NCBI RefSeq assembly: GCF_040448675.1
Contig: NZ_CP159289.1
Span: forward strand, 6,989,001-7,053,000
Direction: 5' to 3'
Length of the DNA stretch: 64,000 bases
Source: Dyadobacter sp. 676
GTDB taxonomy: Bacteria > Bacteroidota > Bacteroidia > Cytophagales > Spirosomataceae
The translations under genes were made by a program, and so were the position numbers. Below the pieces are notes generated by a model. That model made no database searches. It was given only the letters and a program-made list of their open reading frames with translations, and had not been told where the DNA came from. The number at the start of each line of letters is the position of its first letter. The stretch's first letter is position 1. This document shows, piece after piece, positions 40,621 to 50,625 of the stretch.

Positions 40621-41746
40621 ATGAAACGAGTGCTGACGGCATGTGTCTTGCTGACCACCGCGGGCTTCGGCTTTGCGCAGAGTACCGGCAACACCGAAGT
40701 TTCCCAAAAGGTAATGCAGGAAATATTCGAGGAAATCAAGACACCCTACAAATACGGCGTAGTAATCCCCCAGCCCGACAGCGGCAGGATGGTCGACAGC
40801 CCGACGGTGTTCCGCAAGGACGGCGTCTGGTACATGACCTACATCGTTTTCGATGGTAAGGGTTACGAAACCTGGCTCGCCAAAAGCGACGACCTGTTGC
40901 TATGGACGCAGCTCGGCAGGATCATGTCATTCACCGAGGACACCTGGGATGCTACGCAGAAAGCCGGCTATGTAGCATTGGTAGATACGCAATGGGGAGG
41001 CAGTTACGAGGCCGAAAGGTTTGAAAACAAATACTGGCTCTCATATCTCGGCGGCTCAGAAAAAAGGCTACGAAGCGGGCCGGCTCGGCATTGGCGTCGC
41101 CGCGAGCACGGATCTGACCAAAGCGGGCGAAGTAACGCGCCTGCCCGGACCGGTACTGTCCGCCGCAGATAAAGATGCCCGCTGGTATGACGATAAAACC
41201 ATTTACAAAAGTCTGGTCATCCGCGACAAAGTTCGCAAAACCGGCCATCCGTTTGTGATGTATTACAATGCCAAGGGTGAAAAGGGCGACGCGAAAGGCC
41301 AGGGTTTCGAAAGTATCGCCATGGCTGTTTCCGACGACATGAAGCATTGGAAACGCTTCGGCGACAAGCCATTGATCACCCGGAATACCGGCATTTGCGG
41401 CGACGCCCAGATCGCCGGGATCGGAGCTGTTTATGTGATGTTCTATTTCGGGGCATTCTGGAAACCGGGCGCATTCGAACGCTTCGCCTGCTCGTACGAC
41501 CTCGTGAACTGGACCGACTGGACCGGTCCCGACCTCATTTCCCCCACCGAGCCCTACGATAAAACTTACGCCCACAAGCCCTGGGTTATCAAATGGAACG
41601 GCGTCGTATACCATTTCTATAACGCCGTAGGAGATCAGGGCCGCGTCATCGCATTAGCCACCTCCAAAGATTTACGAGCCCAAAACACCCCCCTGATCCC
41701 CTCCAACAACACCCGATCAAACCTGACAACACCTGACCAAACCTGA
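40621..41746 (+). pseudogene. Secreted five-bladed-propeller glycosidase (GH43/GH130-like), frameshifted at 41060-41065
   Basis: The restored protein has about 374 residues. A signal peptide ends GFGFAQS, then propeller blades with DSPTVFRKDGVWYMTYI (candidate catalytic Asp region), YETWLAKSDDLLLW and DLVNWTDWTGPDL. The architecture is that of GH43, GH32 or GH130-like clans, in which an invariant Asp near the N-terminus acts in catalysis; I cannot pick the family with certainty. An A6 run breaks the frame. With five A the reading is GGSEKGYEAGRLGIGVA, which rejoins the two halves. A short tandem repeat of ACCTGACCAA-like units spans the stop. It follows susD by 4 bp and belongs to the arabinoside operon. 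Confidence 0.75.
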
Positions 41747-41764
41747 CCACACGCAACCACCGCA

Positions 41765-43778
41765 ATGAAAAAACGCCTGTTCTTCGCAGCCCTGCTGATC
41801 ACCCTGCAAGCCACCGCCCAGAGAGAAGCCGGTTACACCCCGGCCAAAGCCCCGCTGCGCTCCAACCCTTACAGCGAGCTGCCTTTGGGCACCATCAAAC
41901 CCCACGGCTGGCTTAAAGAAATGCTCATTCGCCAGAAAAACGGCGCCACCGGCAAACTCGACGAGCTTTACCCGCTCGTGATGGGGAAACGCAATGGATG
42001 GCTCGGCGGAGACGGCGACCAGTGGGAACGTGGCCCCTACTGGATCGACGGCCTTCTTCCCCTCGCCTACATCCTCGACGACCGGGAACTCATCGCCAAA
42101 ACGAAACCCTGGATAGAATGGGCCATCGCCAGTCAGCAACCAGATGGCTATTTCGGTCCTTCGAAAGATTATGGCCATGAACCGGGCGTCCAGCGCGATA
42201 ACAGCCGCGATTGGTGGCCCAAAATGGTCATGCTCAAAATCCTGAAACAGTACTATTCGGCTACGGGCGATCAAAGAGTGATCGCGCTGATGACCAACTA
42301 CTTCAAATACCAGTTGCGGGAACTGCCCTCGAAACCGCTGGATAACTGGACGTTCTGGGCAAAGTACCGGGGGGGCCGACAACCTGATGGTCGTTTACTG
42401 GCTCTACAACATTACCGGCGAGGAGTTTTTGTTAGATCTGGGCGACCTAATCCATCGGCAGACTTTCGATTACACCCATGCCTTTCTCAACACCGACCTG
42501 CTCTCGACCACGGGCAGCATCCATTGCGTAAACCTGGCCCAGGGGATCAAAGCGCCGCTGATTTATTTCCAGCATCACCCGGAACAGAAGTATCTCGATG
42601 CCACAAAAAAGGGTTTCGCGGACATCCGCAAATTCAACGGCATGGCGCACGGGCTGTACGGCGGCGACGAGGCGCTGCACGGCAACGACCCTACGCAAGG
42701 CTCCGAACTGTGCTCCGCCGTAGAGATGATGTTCTCCCTGGAAAGTATTCTCGAAATCACCGGCGACGCGGGTTATGCCGACATGCTCGAAAAAGTAGCT
42801 TTCAATGCATTGCCGACGCAGGCTTCCGACGATTTCATGACGCGCCAATACTTCCAGCAGGCCAACCAGGTGATGATGACACGGCACCAGCGCAATTTCG
42901 ACGTAAACCACGGCGGCACCGACCTCTGCATGGGGTTGCTTACCGGCTATCCCTGCTGCACTTCCAACATGCACCAGGGCTGGCCGAAATTTGTACAAAA
43001 CCTCTGGTACGCCACGGCCGACAAGGGCATTGCCGCATTGGCCTATTCGGCGAGCGAAGCGAATATCGACCTGCCGGGCGGTGTCCGGGTAGCTGTAAAG
43101 GAGGAGACTTCCTATCCTTTTGAAGAGACCATCAGATTTACCGTGAATCCAACCGCCAAAGCCGTATTCCCTTTCCATCTGCGGATTCCGGCCTGGTGTA
43201 AAAAAGGTGCGATAAAGGTAAACGGAAAGCGCTGGCTGGAACCGGAAGGCAACCAGATTGTGAAATTAACCCGCGAATGGGAGAAAGGCGACATCGTGGA
43301 GCTGACGCTTCCAATGCACATTTTCAAAAGCACGTGGGCGGAAAATTCAATTTCCGTGGAACGCGGGCCGCTTACGTATGCATTGAAAATCGGGGAAACG
43401 TCGAAACTGGTGAAGAACGACAAAGACCCTGTCGACTACGGCGCCAGTTATACGGAGATTCGCCCGACGACCCCATGGAATTACGGACTGATCCTCACGC
43501 CCGACAGCAAGCTGGAAGAGCAATATAAATGGGAGGTCGTCAAACCGTTTTCCCATTATCCGTGGAACCCCGAAAACGCACCTTCGCGGATCAAAACGAG
43601 GGCCCGGCGCATTCCGTCGTGGGGACTGTACAACGAAATGGCCGGCCCGGTCCCGTACAGCGTTACTTATCAGCTCGAAACCGAAGACAAGGAGGAGGAT
43701 ATCGTGCTCATCCCCTACGGTTGTACCAACCTTCGCATTTCGCAATTCCCGGTTATCCGTAAAAAGCAGGATTTTTGA
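41765..43778 (+). pseudogene. GH127-type beta-L-arabinofuranosidase (DUF1680 family), frameshifted at 42369-42375
   Basis: The restored protein is about 670 residues with a signal peptide (ITLQATAQ). An (alpha/alpha)6 barrel is followed by beta-sandwich domains. GSELCSAVEMMFS supplies the Glu and Cys, and YPCCTSNMHQGW the paired Cys, matching the Zn-thiolate site (Glu338, Cys340, Cys417, Cys418) of Bifidobacterium HypBA1; Cys is the nucleophile there. A run of seven G interrupts the frame. With six G the reading is YRGGADNLMVVYWLYN-like, the family sequence. It is diverged from the GH127 next door, so a different arabinoside linkage is likely. Confidence 0.85.
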
Positions 43779-43794
43779 TTAAACAGAATCTCAT

Positions 43795-45762
43795 ATGCAG
43801 CATACCATTAAAATATACCTTGGCGCGACCGTCGCATGGTGCATTCAGGTATTCCCGGCCGAAGCACAGCAGCGCGTCCAGCCCGTGCATTTCTCGGAAG
43901 TGACCATTACCGATCATTTCTGGAAACCCAAACAGGAGAAAGTCGCTACCGCGACGTTGAATGCCTGTATTATCCAGACAGAGGAGAAGTCGGGCCGTAT
44001 CCGGAACTTCGAAAAAGCGGGCCGCAGGCAGGGCGAAAAACACGAAGGCATCTACTACGACGACAGCGATGTGTATAAGGCTATCGAAGCCATGGCTTAC
44101 TCGCTCAAAAACCGCCCCGACGCCGAACTGGAACGTAAAGCCGACGAATGGATCGACAAAATCGCCGCTGCCCAGCTTCCGGACGGGTACCTGAACACCT
44201 ATTACACGTTGACCGACCTCAAACTACGCTGGACCGACATGGAAAAGCATGAGGATTACTGTGCAGGACATTTGATCGAAGCGGCCGTCGCCTATTACAA
44301 CACAACCAGCAAACGGAAGTTACTCGACGTCGCGATCCGCTTCGCCGACCATATCGATTCCACTTTCCGCGTCGCCAACCGCCCGTGGGTATCAGGACAC
44401 CAGGAAATCGAACTGGCATTGATGAAACTCTACCATCTCACGCGGGAAGACCGTTACCTGAAACTCGCCGACTGGTTTCTCGAACAGCGCGGGCATGGCC
44501 ACGGCAAAGGCAAGATCTGGGACGAATGGAAAGATCCCAAATACTGCCAGGACGATGTGCCGGTCAAACAACAGAAAGAAATCACTGGTCACGCCGTGCG
44601 CGCGATGTACCAGTACACAGGCGCGGCCGACGTCGCCTCCGTGACCAGAGACCCTGGCTATCTGAACGCCATGACGGCCGTTTGGGAAGATGTGGTGTAC
44701 CGCAACATGTACCTTACCGGCGGAATCGGCTCATCGGGCCATAACGAAGGCTTCACCGACGACTACGACCTGCCCAATGGCGCGGCTTACAGCGAAACCT
44801 GTGCCTCGGTAGGTATGGTTTTCTGGAACCAGCGCATGAACTCGCTCACCGGCGACGCCAAATACATCGATGTTCTGGAAAGAAGTCTTTACAACGGCGC
44901 ATTGGACGGCCTGAGCCTTGGCGGCGACCGCTTTTTCTATGGTAACCCGCTATCGTCGGCCGGCAACAATGCCCGGAGCGCGTGGTTTGGAACGGCCTGC
45001 TGCCCTTCGAACGTCGCCCGGCTGGTGGCTTCCGTGGGCGATTATATTTACGGAAAATCAGAAAGCCGGATATGGGTAAACCTGTTTATCGGAAGCAATA
45101 CCGATTTCCGGATCGGGAAAACCACGGTGCCGCTGAAAATGGAGACGAATTATCCGTGGGAGGGCAACGTCAGAATCAGGGTTACGCCGGCGCAAAAAGT
45201 AAAGTATGCATTGAATCTCCGCATTCCGGGCTGGGCCACGGACACGCCCGTACCCGGCGGGTTGTACAATTTCGCGGCCGCCGGCAATGGAAAAGTGGAG
45301 ATCCTGCTGAACGGAAAACCGGTTAATTATGAAATGGATAAAGGTTACGCGGTGATCGACCGCACCTGGCAGAACGGCGACGAGATCGAAGTGCGGCTGC
45401 CGATGGACGTCCGGCAAATCAGGGCGCGCAAGGAGGTCAAGGCCGATGAAGACCGCATCGCACTCCAACGCGGGCCGATCGTGTATTGTGTGGAGGGCGT
45501 CGACAACGCCGGGGAGGTGTGGAACCTGCTCGTTCCGGCAAATGCCTCGTTTACTACAGGAACAGGCCGGGTACTCAACGAACCGGTCGTCACGATTCAG
45601 GCCAACCTGCAAGTTGTCAAAGCCGCACCGGACGGTTTAAATATCAGAACGGAGCCGCAAACGGTAACGGCCATCCCCTACTACACCTGGGCCAACCGCG
45701 AACGGAGCCCGATGCAGGTGTGGCTGCCCATGAAGATCAAAAATATCAAAATTGCGGAGTAG
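43795..45762 (+). CDS. Beta-L-arabinofuranosidase, glycoside hydrolase family 127
   Basis: This is a 655-residue secreted enzyme with signal peptide VFPAEAQQ. HypBA1-type features are present in order: [10 protein letters not shown] near the N-terminus, [29 protein letters not shown]-like [12 protein letters not shown], the Zn/catalytic [10 protein letters not shown] (Glu near 334, Cys near 336) and [12 protein letters not shown] (Cys near 402 and 403), then C-terminal beta-domains ending [14 protein letters not shown] and QVWLPMKI. It is expected to cleave terminal beta-L-arabinofuranose from arabino-oligosaccharides or hydroxyproline-rich glycoproteins. It is the last gene of the operon; its 3' end overlaps the convergent HisD-like gene by 17 bp. 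Confidence 0.95.
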   Translation: MQHTIKIYLGATVAWCIQVFPAEAQQRVQPVHFSEVTITDHFWKPKQEKVATATLNACIIQTEEKSGRIRNFEKAGRRQGEKHEGIYYDDSDVYKAIEAMAYSLKNRPDAELERKADEWIDKIAAAQLPDGYLNTYYTLTDLKLRWTDMEKHEDYCAGHLIEAAVAYYNTTSKRKLLDVAIRFADHIDSTFRVANRPWVSGHQEIELALMKLYHLTREDRYLKLADWFLEQRGHGHGKGKIWDEWKDPKYCQDDVPVKQQKEITGHAVRAMYQYTGAADVASVTRDPGYLNAMTAVWEDVVYRNMYLTGGIGSSGHNEGFTDDYDLPNGAAYSETCASVGMVFWNQRMNSLTGDAKYIDVLERSLYNGALDGLSLGGDRFFYGNPLSSAGNNARSAWFGTACCPSNVARLVASVGDYIYGKSESRIWVNLFIGSNTDFRIGKTTVPLKMETNYPWEGNVRIRVTPAQKVKYALNLRIPGWATDTPVPGGLYNFAAAGNGKVEILLNGKPVNYEMDKGYAVIDRTWQNGDEIEVRLPMDVRQIRARKEVKADEDRIALQRGPIVYCVEGVDNAGEVWNLLVPANASFTTGTGRVLNEPVVTIQANLQVVKAAPDGLNIRTEPQTVTAIPYYTWANRERSPMQVWLPMKIKNIKIAE

Positions 45763-47038
45763 CCGCATTTTTGTAACGTCTTACGCGCAATGCGGCCTGC
45801 TCCTTGTGCCCCATAAATCCCTCGATTTCGCACAAACGCATGCCATATTCCCCGATGACCACGCTCGCTTCCGGCGTACAACGCTGGTAAGTGCAGTTTT
45901 TCAGAAACTTTCCGACCCACAGTCCGCCGGTATACCTGGCCGCCTGGCGGGTCGGGAGCGTATGATTTGTACCGATCACCTTATCCCCGTACGCCACGTT
46001 CGTTTCCGGCCCCAGGAAAAGCGCCCCGTAATTGGTCATATTTTCAAGAAAATAGTCGGGATTGCGGGTGAGCACCTCCACATGCTCGTAAGCGAGCCTG
46101 TCGGCCTCCGCAAGTGCCTCCGCTTCGTCAGCAACCAGGATTACCGCACCATTGTCCCGCCATGCTACGCCCGCTATGTCGGCAGTGGGCAGGGTTTCCA
46201 GTTGCCGCTCTATTTCGGCCAGCGTTTTCCGGGCGAGTTTTTCGGAAGTGGTGATCAGCACGCCCGGAGACGTTGGCCCGTGCTCGGCCTGGCCCAGAAG
46301 ATCGCAGGCGACCATTTCGGCGTCGGCGGTTTCATCGGCGATGACCAGGATTTCCGTCGGTCCGGCAAACAAATCGATCCCCACGCGGCCGTAAAGTTGT
46401 CGCTTGGCCTCTGCCACGTAAGCGTTGCCCGGTCCGACGATCATGTCCACGGCAGGGATCGTTTCCGTTCCCAACGCCATGGCAGCCATAGCCTGCATGC
46501 CGCCGAGCAGGTAAATCTCGTCCGCACCCGCCATATGCATCGCGGCGACAGTCGCAGCGGGGATTTGCCCCTTGATAGGCGGCGTACAGGCGATTACCCG
46601 CTTTACACCTGCTATTTTGGCGGTAAGAACGCTCATATGTGCCGACGCGACCATCGGGTAGCGCCCACCAGGAATGTAGCAGCCTGCACTGGCGACAGGG
46701 ATGTTCCTGTGCCCCAAAATGACACCGGGAATAGTCTCGACCTCGATGTCGCGGATCGACTCGCGCTGCTGTTGGGCAAAAAAACGGATTTGCCGTTGCG
46801 CGAAGGCAATGTCGTCGATCACCTCCCGCGGGACCGTCGCTATAATTTCGCCGATCTGCTCTTCGCTCAGCTTGAACGAACCGGGCGACCAGTTGTCGAA
46901 CTGCCCGGAATATTTTCGGACGGCGGCGTCGCCGTTGGCTTCGATATCCCTGATAACCCCGGCCACGACTGCTTTCACCTTTTCGTCGGCCTCATGCTGC
47001 TCGGCGGCGCTTTTGCCCGCTTTTATAATGGTTGCCAT
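45746..47038 (-). CDS. Histidinol dehydrogenase-like NAD-dependent dehydrogenase
   Basis: This is a 430-residue HisD-family enzyme (E. coli HisD is 434). It keeps the HisD landmarks [39 protein letters not shown] (Gln and His zinc ligands), GTNHTLPT (catalytic His region) and [11 protein letters not shown] (C-terminal His). HisD oxidises an amino alcohol to an acid in two NAD steps; paralogues act on other hydroxy substrates such as sulfolactate. No his genes are nearby, and it sits divergent from an AraC regulator in a catabolic cluster, so a non-histidine substrate is likely. I chose the ATG at 47038 (MATIIKAG). Confidence 0.88.
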   Translation of the reverse strand: MATIIKAGKSAAEQHEADEKVKAVVAGVIRDIEANGDAAVRKYSGQFDNWSPGSFKLSEEQIGEIIATVPREVIDDIAFAQRQIRFFAQQQRESIRDIEVETIPGVILGHRNIPVASAGCYIPGGRYPMVASAHMSVLTAKIAGVKRVIACTPPIKGQIPAATVAAMHMAGADEIYLLGGMQAMAAMALGTETIPAVDMIVGPGNAYVAEAKRQLYGRVGIDLFAGPTEILVIADETADAEMVACDLLGQAEHGPTSPGVLITTSEKLARKTLAEIERQLETLPTADIAGVAWRDNGAVILVADEAEALAEADRLAYEHVEVLTRNPDYFLENMTNYGALFLGPETNVAYGDKVIGTNHTLPTRQAARYTGGLWVGKFLKNCTYQRCTPEASVVIGEYGMRLCEIEGFMGHKEQAALRVRRYKNAATPQF

Positions 47039-47062
47039 ATTTGGAACTGTATTTTTGGTATT

Positions 47063-47129
47063 CAAAAGTAAAATTCCCGCCGCCGCATTGCTATTACTTT
47101 TATAGCGGTTTGTAATACAATTTTTCAAA
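47063..47129 (-). promoter_or_regulatory. Promoter of the HisD-like gene with cluster-wide operator
   Basis: TACTTTTG on the minus strand (47070 to 47063) is a -7 box 24 bp before the start. No -33 TTTG is present. TAATACAATTTTTCAAA (plus strand 47113-47129) lies 42 bp upstream of the box and matches 13 of 17 positions of the motif TGATACTATCTTTCACA found at two other promoters in this cluster at the same distance. This suggests activation by one regulator. Confidence 0.55.
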
Positions 47130-47159
47130 CCCCAAAAATCATTGAGGCAGTGCTACTTT

Positions 47160-47227
47160 CCTGCTCAATCATGATACTATCTTTCACAAAATAGCAGGTT
47201 TTGAAAAATTGTATTAGTTTACAATAC
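47160..47227. promoter_or_regulatory. Operator array upstream of the AraC gene
   Basis: Four nested signals occupy this stretch. TGATACTATCTTTCACA (47172-47188) is the cluster motif, bracketed by CCTGCT (47160-47165) and AGCAGG (47193-47198). TTTGAAAAATTGTATTA (47200-47216) is the exact reverse complement of the motif copy at 47113-47129. ATTGTA (47209-47214) and TACAAT (47221-47226) form a smaller palindrome just before the start. They fit autoregulation of the AraC gene or looping with the HisD-side site. Confidence 0.5.
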
Positions 47228-47244
47228 AATCCAAAACCCACCTT

Positions 47245-48114
47245 ATGAAAGCTGTTGAATTCCATTTGCCACAGGACGTCGACAAGTCCTTCATTGTATT
47301 TCGCGAAACGGGCGATTTCTTCCCTGCACCGTGGCATTATCATGCTCACTACGAATTCGTTATGGTCAACAAAAGCACGGGCAGGCGGATGGTGGGCGAC
47401 CATATCGGATACTTCGAGGAAAACGACCTTGTGTTTATGGGTTCGTTGCTGCCGCATGTGTGGGTCAACGATCCGATCTACCTCGAGCGCCGCGCACCGG
47501 AAAAAGCCGATGCCCTGGTGATCCACTTCACGGACGATTTCCTGGGAGAGGATTTTATGAATATTCCGGAAATCGATGATTTTAAAAAAGTGCTCAAACT
47601 GGCCGACCGCGGTATGGCTTTGCGAGGGGAAACGAGGGACAAAATCAATGCGCTGATCCGCCAAATGCCCGCACAGAATGGCCTGCAAAGGTTATCGTCG
47701 CTGATGCTGATCTTCGATATCATGTCAGGCACCACCGAATTCGACCTTTTGGCCAGCCCGCGCTTCGTCCAGAATTTCCATTTCGGCTCGTCGGATCGCT
47801 TTAAAAAAATCACGGGTTACATTATGCAGAATTTCGACAAGGACATCAGCCTCGCCGAAATCGCGTCCGTCGGCAATATGGGCGTCACCGCTTTTTGTAA
47901 CTTTTTCAAGGAACAGTTCCGCGTCACTTTTGTGGAATACCTCACCACCGTGCGCATCGGGCACGCCTGCAAGCTGCTTTCCCAGCACGACCGCAATGTC
48001 GTCGAAGTCGCCTACGAATGCGGGTTCAACAATCTGGCCAATTTCAACCGCCAGTTCAAGAAACTCAAAAATATGACGCCCAGCGATTACCGGAAGACGC
48101 TTATCATCCGGTAA
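47245..48114 (+). CDS. AraC family transcriptional activator with cupin domain
   Basis: This is a 289-residue regulator. The N-terminal cupin sensing domain has WHYHAHYEFVMVNKSTGRRM and DHIGYFEENDLVFMGSLLPHVW. The C-terminal AraC domain has ISLAEIASVGNMGVTAFCNFF and VAYECGFNNLANFNRQFKKLKN with MTPSDYRK. It is divergent from the HisD-like gene and convergent with the large minus-strand operon. It is the only regulator in the 45.7-64 kb cluster, so I infer it binds the repeated 17-bp motif and activates the cluster. Confidence 0.92.
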   Translation: MKAVEFHLPQDVDKSFIVFRETGDFFPAPWHYHAHYEFVMVNKSTGRRMVGDHIGYFEENDLVFMGSLLPHVWVNDPIYLERRAPEKADALVIHFTDDFLGEDFMNIPEIDDFKKVLKLADRGMALRGETRDKINALIRQMPAQNGLQRLSSLMLIFDIMSGTTEFDLLASPRFVQNFHFGSSDRFKKITGYIMQNFDKDISLAEIASVGNMGVTAFCNFFKEQFRVTFVEYLTTVRIGHACKLLSQHDRNVVEVAYECGFNNLANFNRQFKKLKNMTPSDYRKTLIIR

Positions 48115-48129
48115 CGGCCGGGGAGGCAT

Positions 48130-48146
48130 TGTGAAATATAGTATCA
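48130..48146. promoter_or_regulatory. Extra copy of the 17-bp cluster motif at an operon end
   Basis: TGTGAAATATAGTATCA is the reverse complement of the cluster motif with one mismatch (16 of 17). It overlaps the stop codon of the ceramidase-like gene, between two convergent genes, with no start nearby. It may be a looping or accessory site, or chance. Confidence 0.35.
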
Positions 48147-49514
48147 GGCTCGCAGCGTCCGGATCATTGCCAGCAGCTTCTCGCGGATTTTCGCCTCCGT
48201 TCCCGGCGCCATACAACTGTACCGGCAACGCCAGGTTTCATAGCCGCCGCGTTCCATTTCATGCCGGGGCGGCACGTAGCCGGCATTCCCGTTGGCCATC
48301 GTAATGGTAAAATAGCTGCCGGTACCGGCCTGTGTTTTCAGGTAGAGTCCGGTTTCGGAGAAAAATTCGCCCGCTAAGCCACCTATAATCCCGCTTCCGA
48401 TCCTGATCGCCTGCGCCGGGCATTCGCGGATAGCCGGCATTTCGGCCAGCAACAGCTGTTCTCGTGCATAAATCCGCTTCAAACCTTCGTCGTCGCAGTC
48501 AATGGTTTCAAAACGCGCCCCCGCTATCATCCGGGCGGCATTTTCCAGTTCTTGTGCCGACGGTTTTACGATTTCGCAGGGTATGGATTCGAATATTGCC
48601 TCCAATACGGGTTCGGGCTGCCATTCCAGGCTGCCGAGGCTATCCACCAGCCGGTCGGCCAGGTCGTGGCCGATGAACTTGCTTTTTTCAAACTGTGCCT
48701 GCGGGTAACGCCCCCCATCCACGAAATCCCAAATATTGACGTCTCCGCTGGTACCGTTGCTCATCATTCCAACGAACTCCCCGCCGGCATTCAGCCGCTC
48801 GCGCAAACGGTGGGAAAAGCAACCAAAATAATCCGCGGAGATGTTACCGTTTTCCCAATCTCCCACATAATGCAGCGAATAATTTCCCAAAATGCCGATC
48901 CACCGGCCGTCAAGCCCCTGAACAGCCAGAAAACCCAGCTCGGGATCGGTGGGAGCCACGCTATGGTCGATATATGCCTCCACGCCGAACGGATTGGTCT
49001 TTACCTGATCGGTCCCGCCGGTTACCGGGTTCAGGGGCATGTAGCCGGGCTTCATCGTGTAACGCCTGCATCGCAGGTGCTCCGGCGCCGCCACCGAGCC
49101 GAACGCGACCCGGGCAGGGCGAAGTTGCTGCAAGGCCGCCTGAACAGCCTCCGCAATACGCCCGGGCAGCATTTTCTCGTAAGCGGGATCGAGGCTGCCC
49201 AAATGTACATCCGCCACGGAGCCCGCCGCGTGCGTATGCGTGCTCGCTATAAGCACATGGGAATGGGCAATGCCCGTGCGGGAAGCGATCAGCGTTTTTA
49301 CACCGTCTACAAATTCCTTCGGCATTACACAAATATCGACGATCACGAGCGCGACCGTCTCTTCTCCGCTTTTCATGACCAGCGCTTTCGCAAAAAGATC
49401 GTCATGAATGTGCGTTGCGTAATGTGTTATAAAATCGCCATTGATGCGCGTGCCGAGAGGTGGCGTGGTTTTAACCTCGGCGGCGCCGGCCAGGAATGGG
49501 GTTACGAAGTTCAT
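48144..49514 (-). CDS. Neutral/alkaline ceramidase-like hydrolase, cytoplasmic
   Basis: This is a 456-residue protein of the neutral ceramidase N-terminal domain family, without a signal peptide. It has GAAEVKTTPP near the N-terminus, VDICVMPKEF, and the zinc motif STHTHAAG (ceramidases have THTHSGPG). GNYSLHYVGD and SNGTSGDVN match the conserved His and Asn-Gly regions. Bona fide ceramidases are about 650 residues and secreted, so this shorter cytoplasmic relative probably cleaves another amide. It is the last gene of the ridA operon, 28 bp after the dipeptidase. Confidence 0.8.
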   Translation of the reverse strand: MNFVTPFLAGAAEVKTTPPLGTRINGDFITHYATHIHDDLFAKALVMKSGEETVALVIVDICVMPKEFVDGVKTLIASRTGIAHSHVLIASTHTHAAGSVADVHLGSLDPAYEKMLPGRIAEAVQAALQQLRPARVAFGSVAAPEHLRCRRYTMKPGYMPLNPVTGGTDQVKTNPFGVEAYIDHSVAPTDPELGFLAVQGLDGRWIGILGNYSLHYVGDWENGNISADYFGCFSHRLRERLNAGGEFVGMMSNGTSGDVNIWDFVDGGRYPQAQFEKSKFIGHDLADRLVDSLGSLEWQPEPVLEAIFESIPCEIVKPSAQELENAARMIAGARFETIDCDDEGLKRIYAREQLLLAEMPAIRECPAQAIRIGSGIIGGLAGEFFSETGLYLKTQAGTGSYFTITMANGNAGYVPPRHEMERGGYETWRCRYSCMAPGTEAKIREKLLAMIRTLRA

Positions 49515-49542
49515 TTGGTTTAACTAAAACAGGATTTCTAAC

Positions 49543-50623
49543 TCATTTCCAGGCATTTCTCAGAAAACGAAGCCAGTTTTGATTCAATATGTTATCGATG
49601 TCCTCGTCCTTGTACCCCCGGTCGGCCAGCATGCTTTCGAATTTTTGCAGATCGGCGATGGAGTTAAGGTCCCAGGGCGACTGCTCGGTTCCGAAAATGC
49701 CGTCGAGGTCGCTCCCGATAGCCACGTGCCGGCTGTTCCCGGCAATCTGGCAAATATGGTCCCAGTGGTCGATCAGATTGGCCAGCCGGATATCCAGCTG
49801 CCACGGATCGGAAACCATATCGATAAACCGGATATCCATTGCCCAGCAATCGAGCATTCCCCCCGATCACCGCGCCGCGGCCGATCAGCCGTTTAATCTG
49901 CTCGTCGGTCAATTGCCGCTGGTTGGGCACAATTTTACGCACATTATGGTGACTCGACCAGACCGGCCCCTCATAAAAATCCATCACCTGGTCAAAGCCC
50001 TCGTCCGTTAAATGGGTGGTGTCGAGGATCATGCCGAGCTTCGACATTTCGCGCATAAGCTCAAAACCCGACGGCGTTACCGGCCCCCGGGTTTTGGTCC
50101 CCGGCGCATACCGCCCCGGCCCGAAATGCGAAAGCCCGACGGCCCGCAGACCGTACGCGTAAGCACGGTGCAGGTACGATACATCCACCAGCGAGTCGGC
50201 GCCTTCCAGGCTCAGAATATAGCCAACAGGCCGTTTCTCGCCTTCTGTTAAAGGTTTGTCCCAAAGTTTTAAATGGGCTTCCAGGCCGGTAAGATCGGTA
50301 ATCTGCGCCATTTCGCCTAACGCCTCCATTTCGCGGTACCAGGCCAGTTGCGCCTGCGTCATCGCCCATGCCTGTTGCGGCGAATGCCAGCCTGCCAGCG
50401 CGCTGCCGAAGGGTGTGTACCGGGCCAACTGCGTCGCCACGACGATGGCTACATTGCCTTTTCGCAGTTCGGGCAGACAAACGGTGCCCTTTCCGCGGTC
50501 GTTTTTATCCGTCATGTGCATTTCCCGCTGCCGGATTTCGTCCAGCGGGCGCGTAAGGTCCCGGTTCCACTCGATCGCGTTCATCGCCAGGTCGAGGTGA
50601 GCGTCGAATATCCATCGGCCCAT
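49543..50623 (-). pseudogene. Membrane dipeptidase family (peptidase M19), frameshifted at 49859-49864
   Basis: The restored protein has about 359 residues. M19 metal ligands are all present: DAHLDLAMN (His, Asp), LEGADSLVD (bridging Glu), DTTHLTDE (His), SSHHNVRK (His) and IGSDLDG (Asp). The family cleaves dipeptides, including those with D-residues, and some N-acyl amino acids. A run of six C (G6 on the coding strand) breaks the frame. With five the reading is VIGGMLDCWAMDIRF and continues to the stop at 49543. ATG 50623 is chosen; the gene start overlaps the stop of the upstream HCDH-like gene. Confidence 0.83.
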
Positions 50624-50625
50624 CG

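Noticed and set aside
41717..41753. ACCTGACCAA-like tandem repeat as a regulatory element
   Set aside because: It lies across the last codons and stop of the glycosidase and is simple low-complexity sequence with no clear function.
45752..47071. A 439-residue open frame opposite the HisD-like gene
   Set aside because: The minus strand encodes a complete HisD-family enzyme with all landmarks; the other strand has none.
48552..49523. A plus-strand open frame of 323 residues over the cytoplasmic ceramidase-like gene
   Set aside because: No domain similarity, no promoter, and it is the complement of a conserved coding region.
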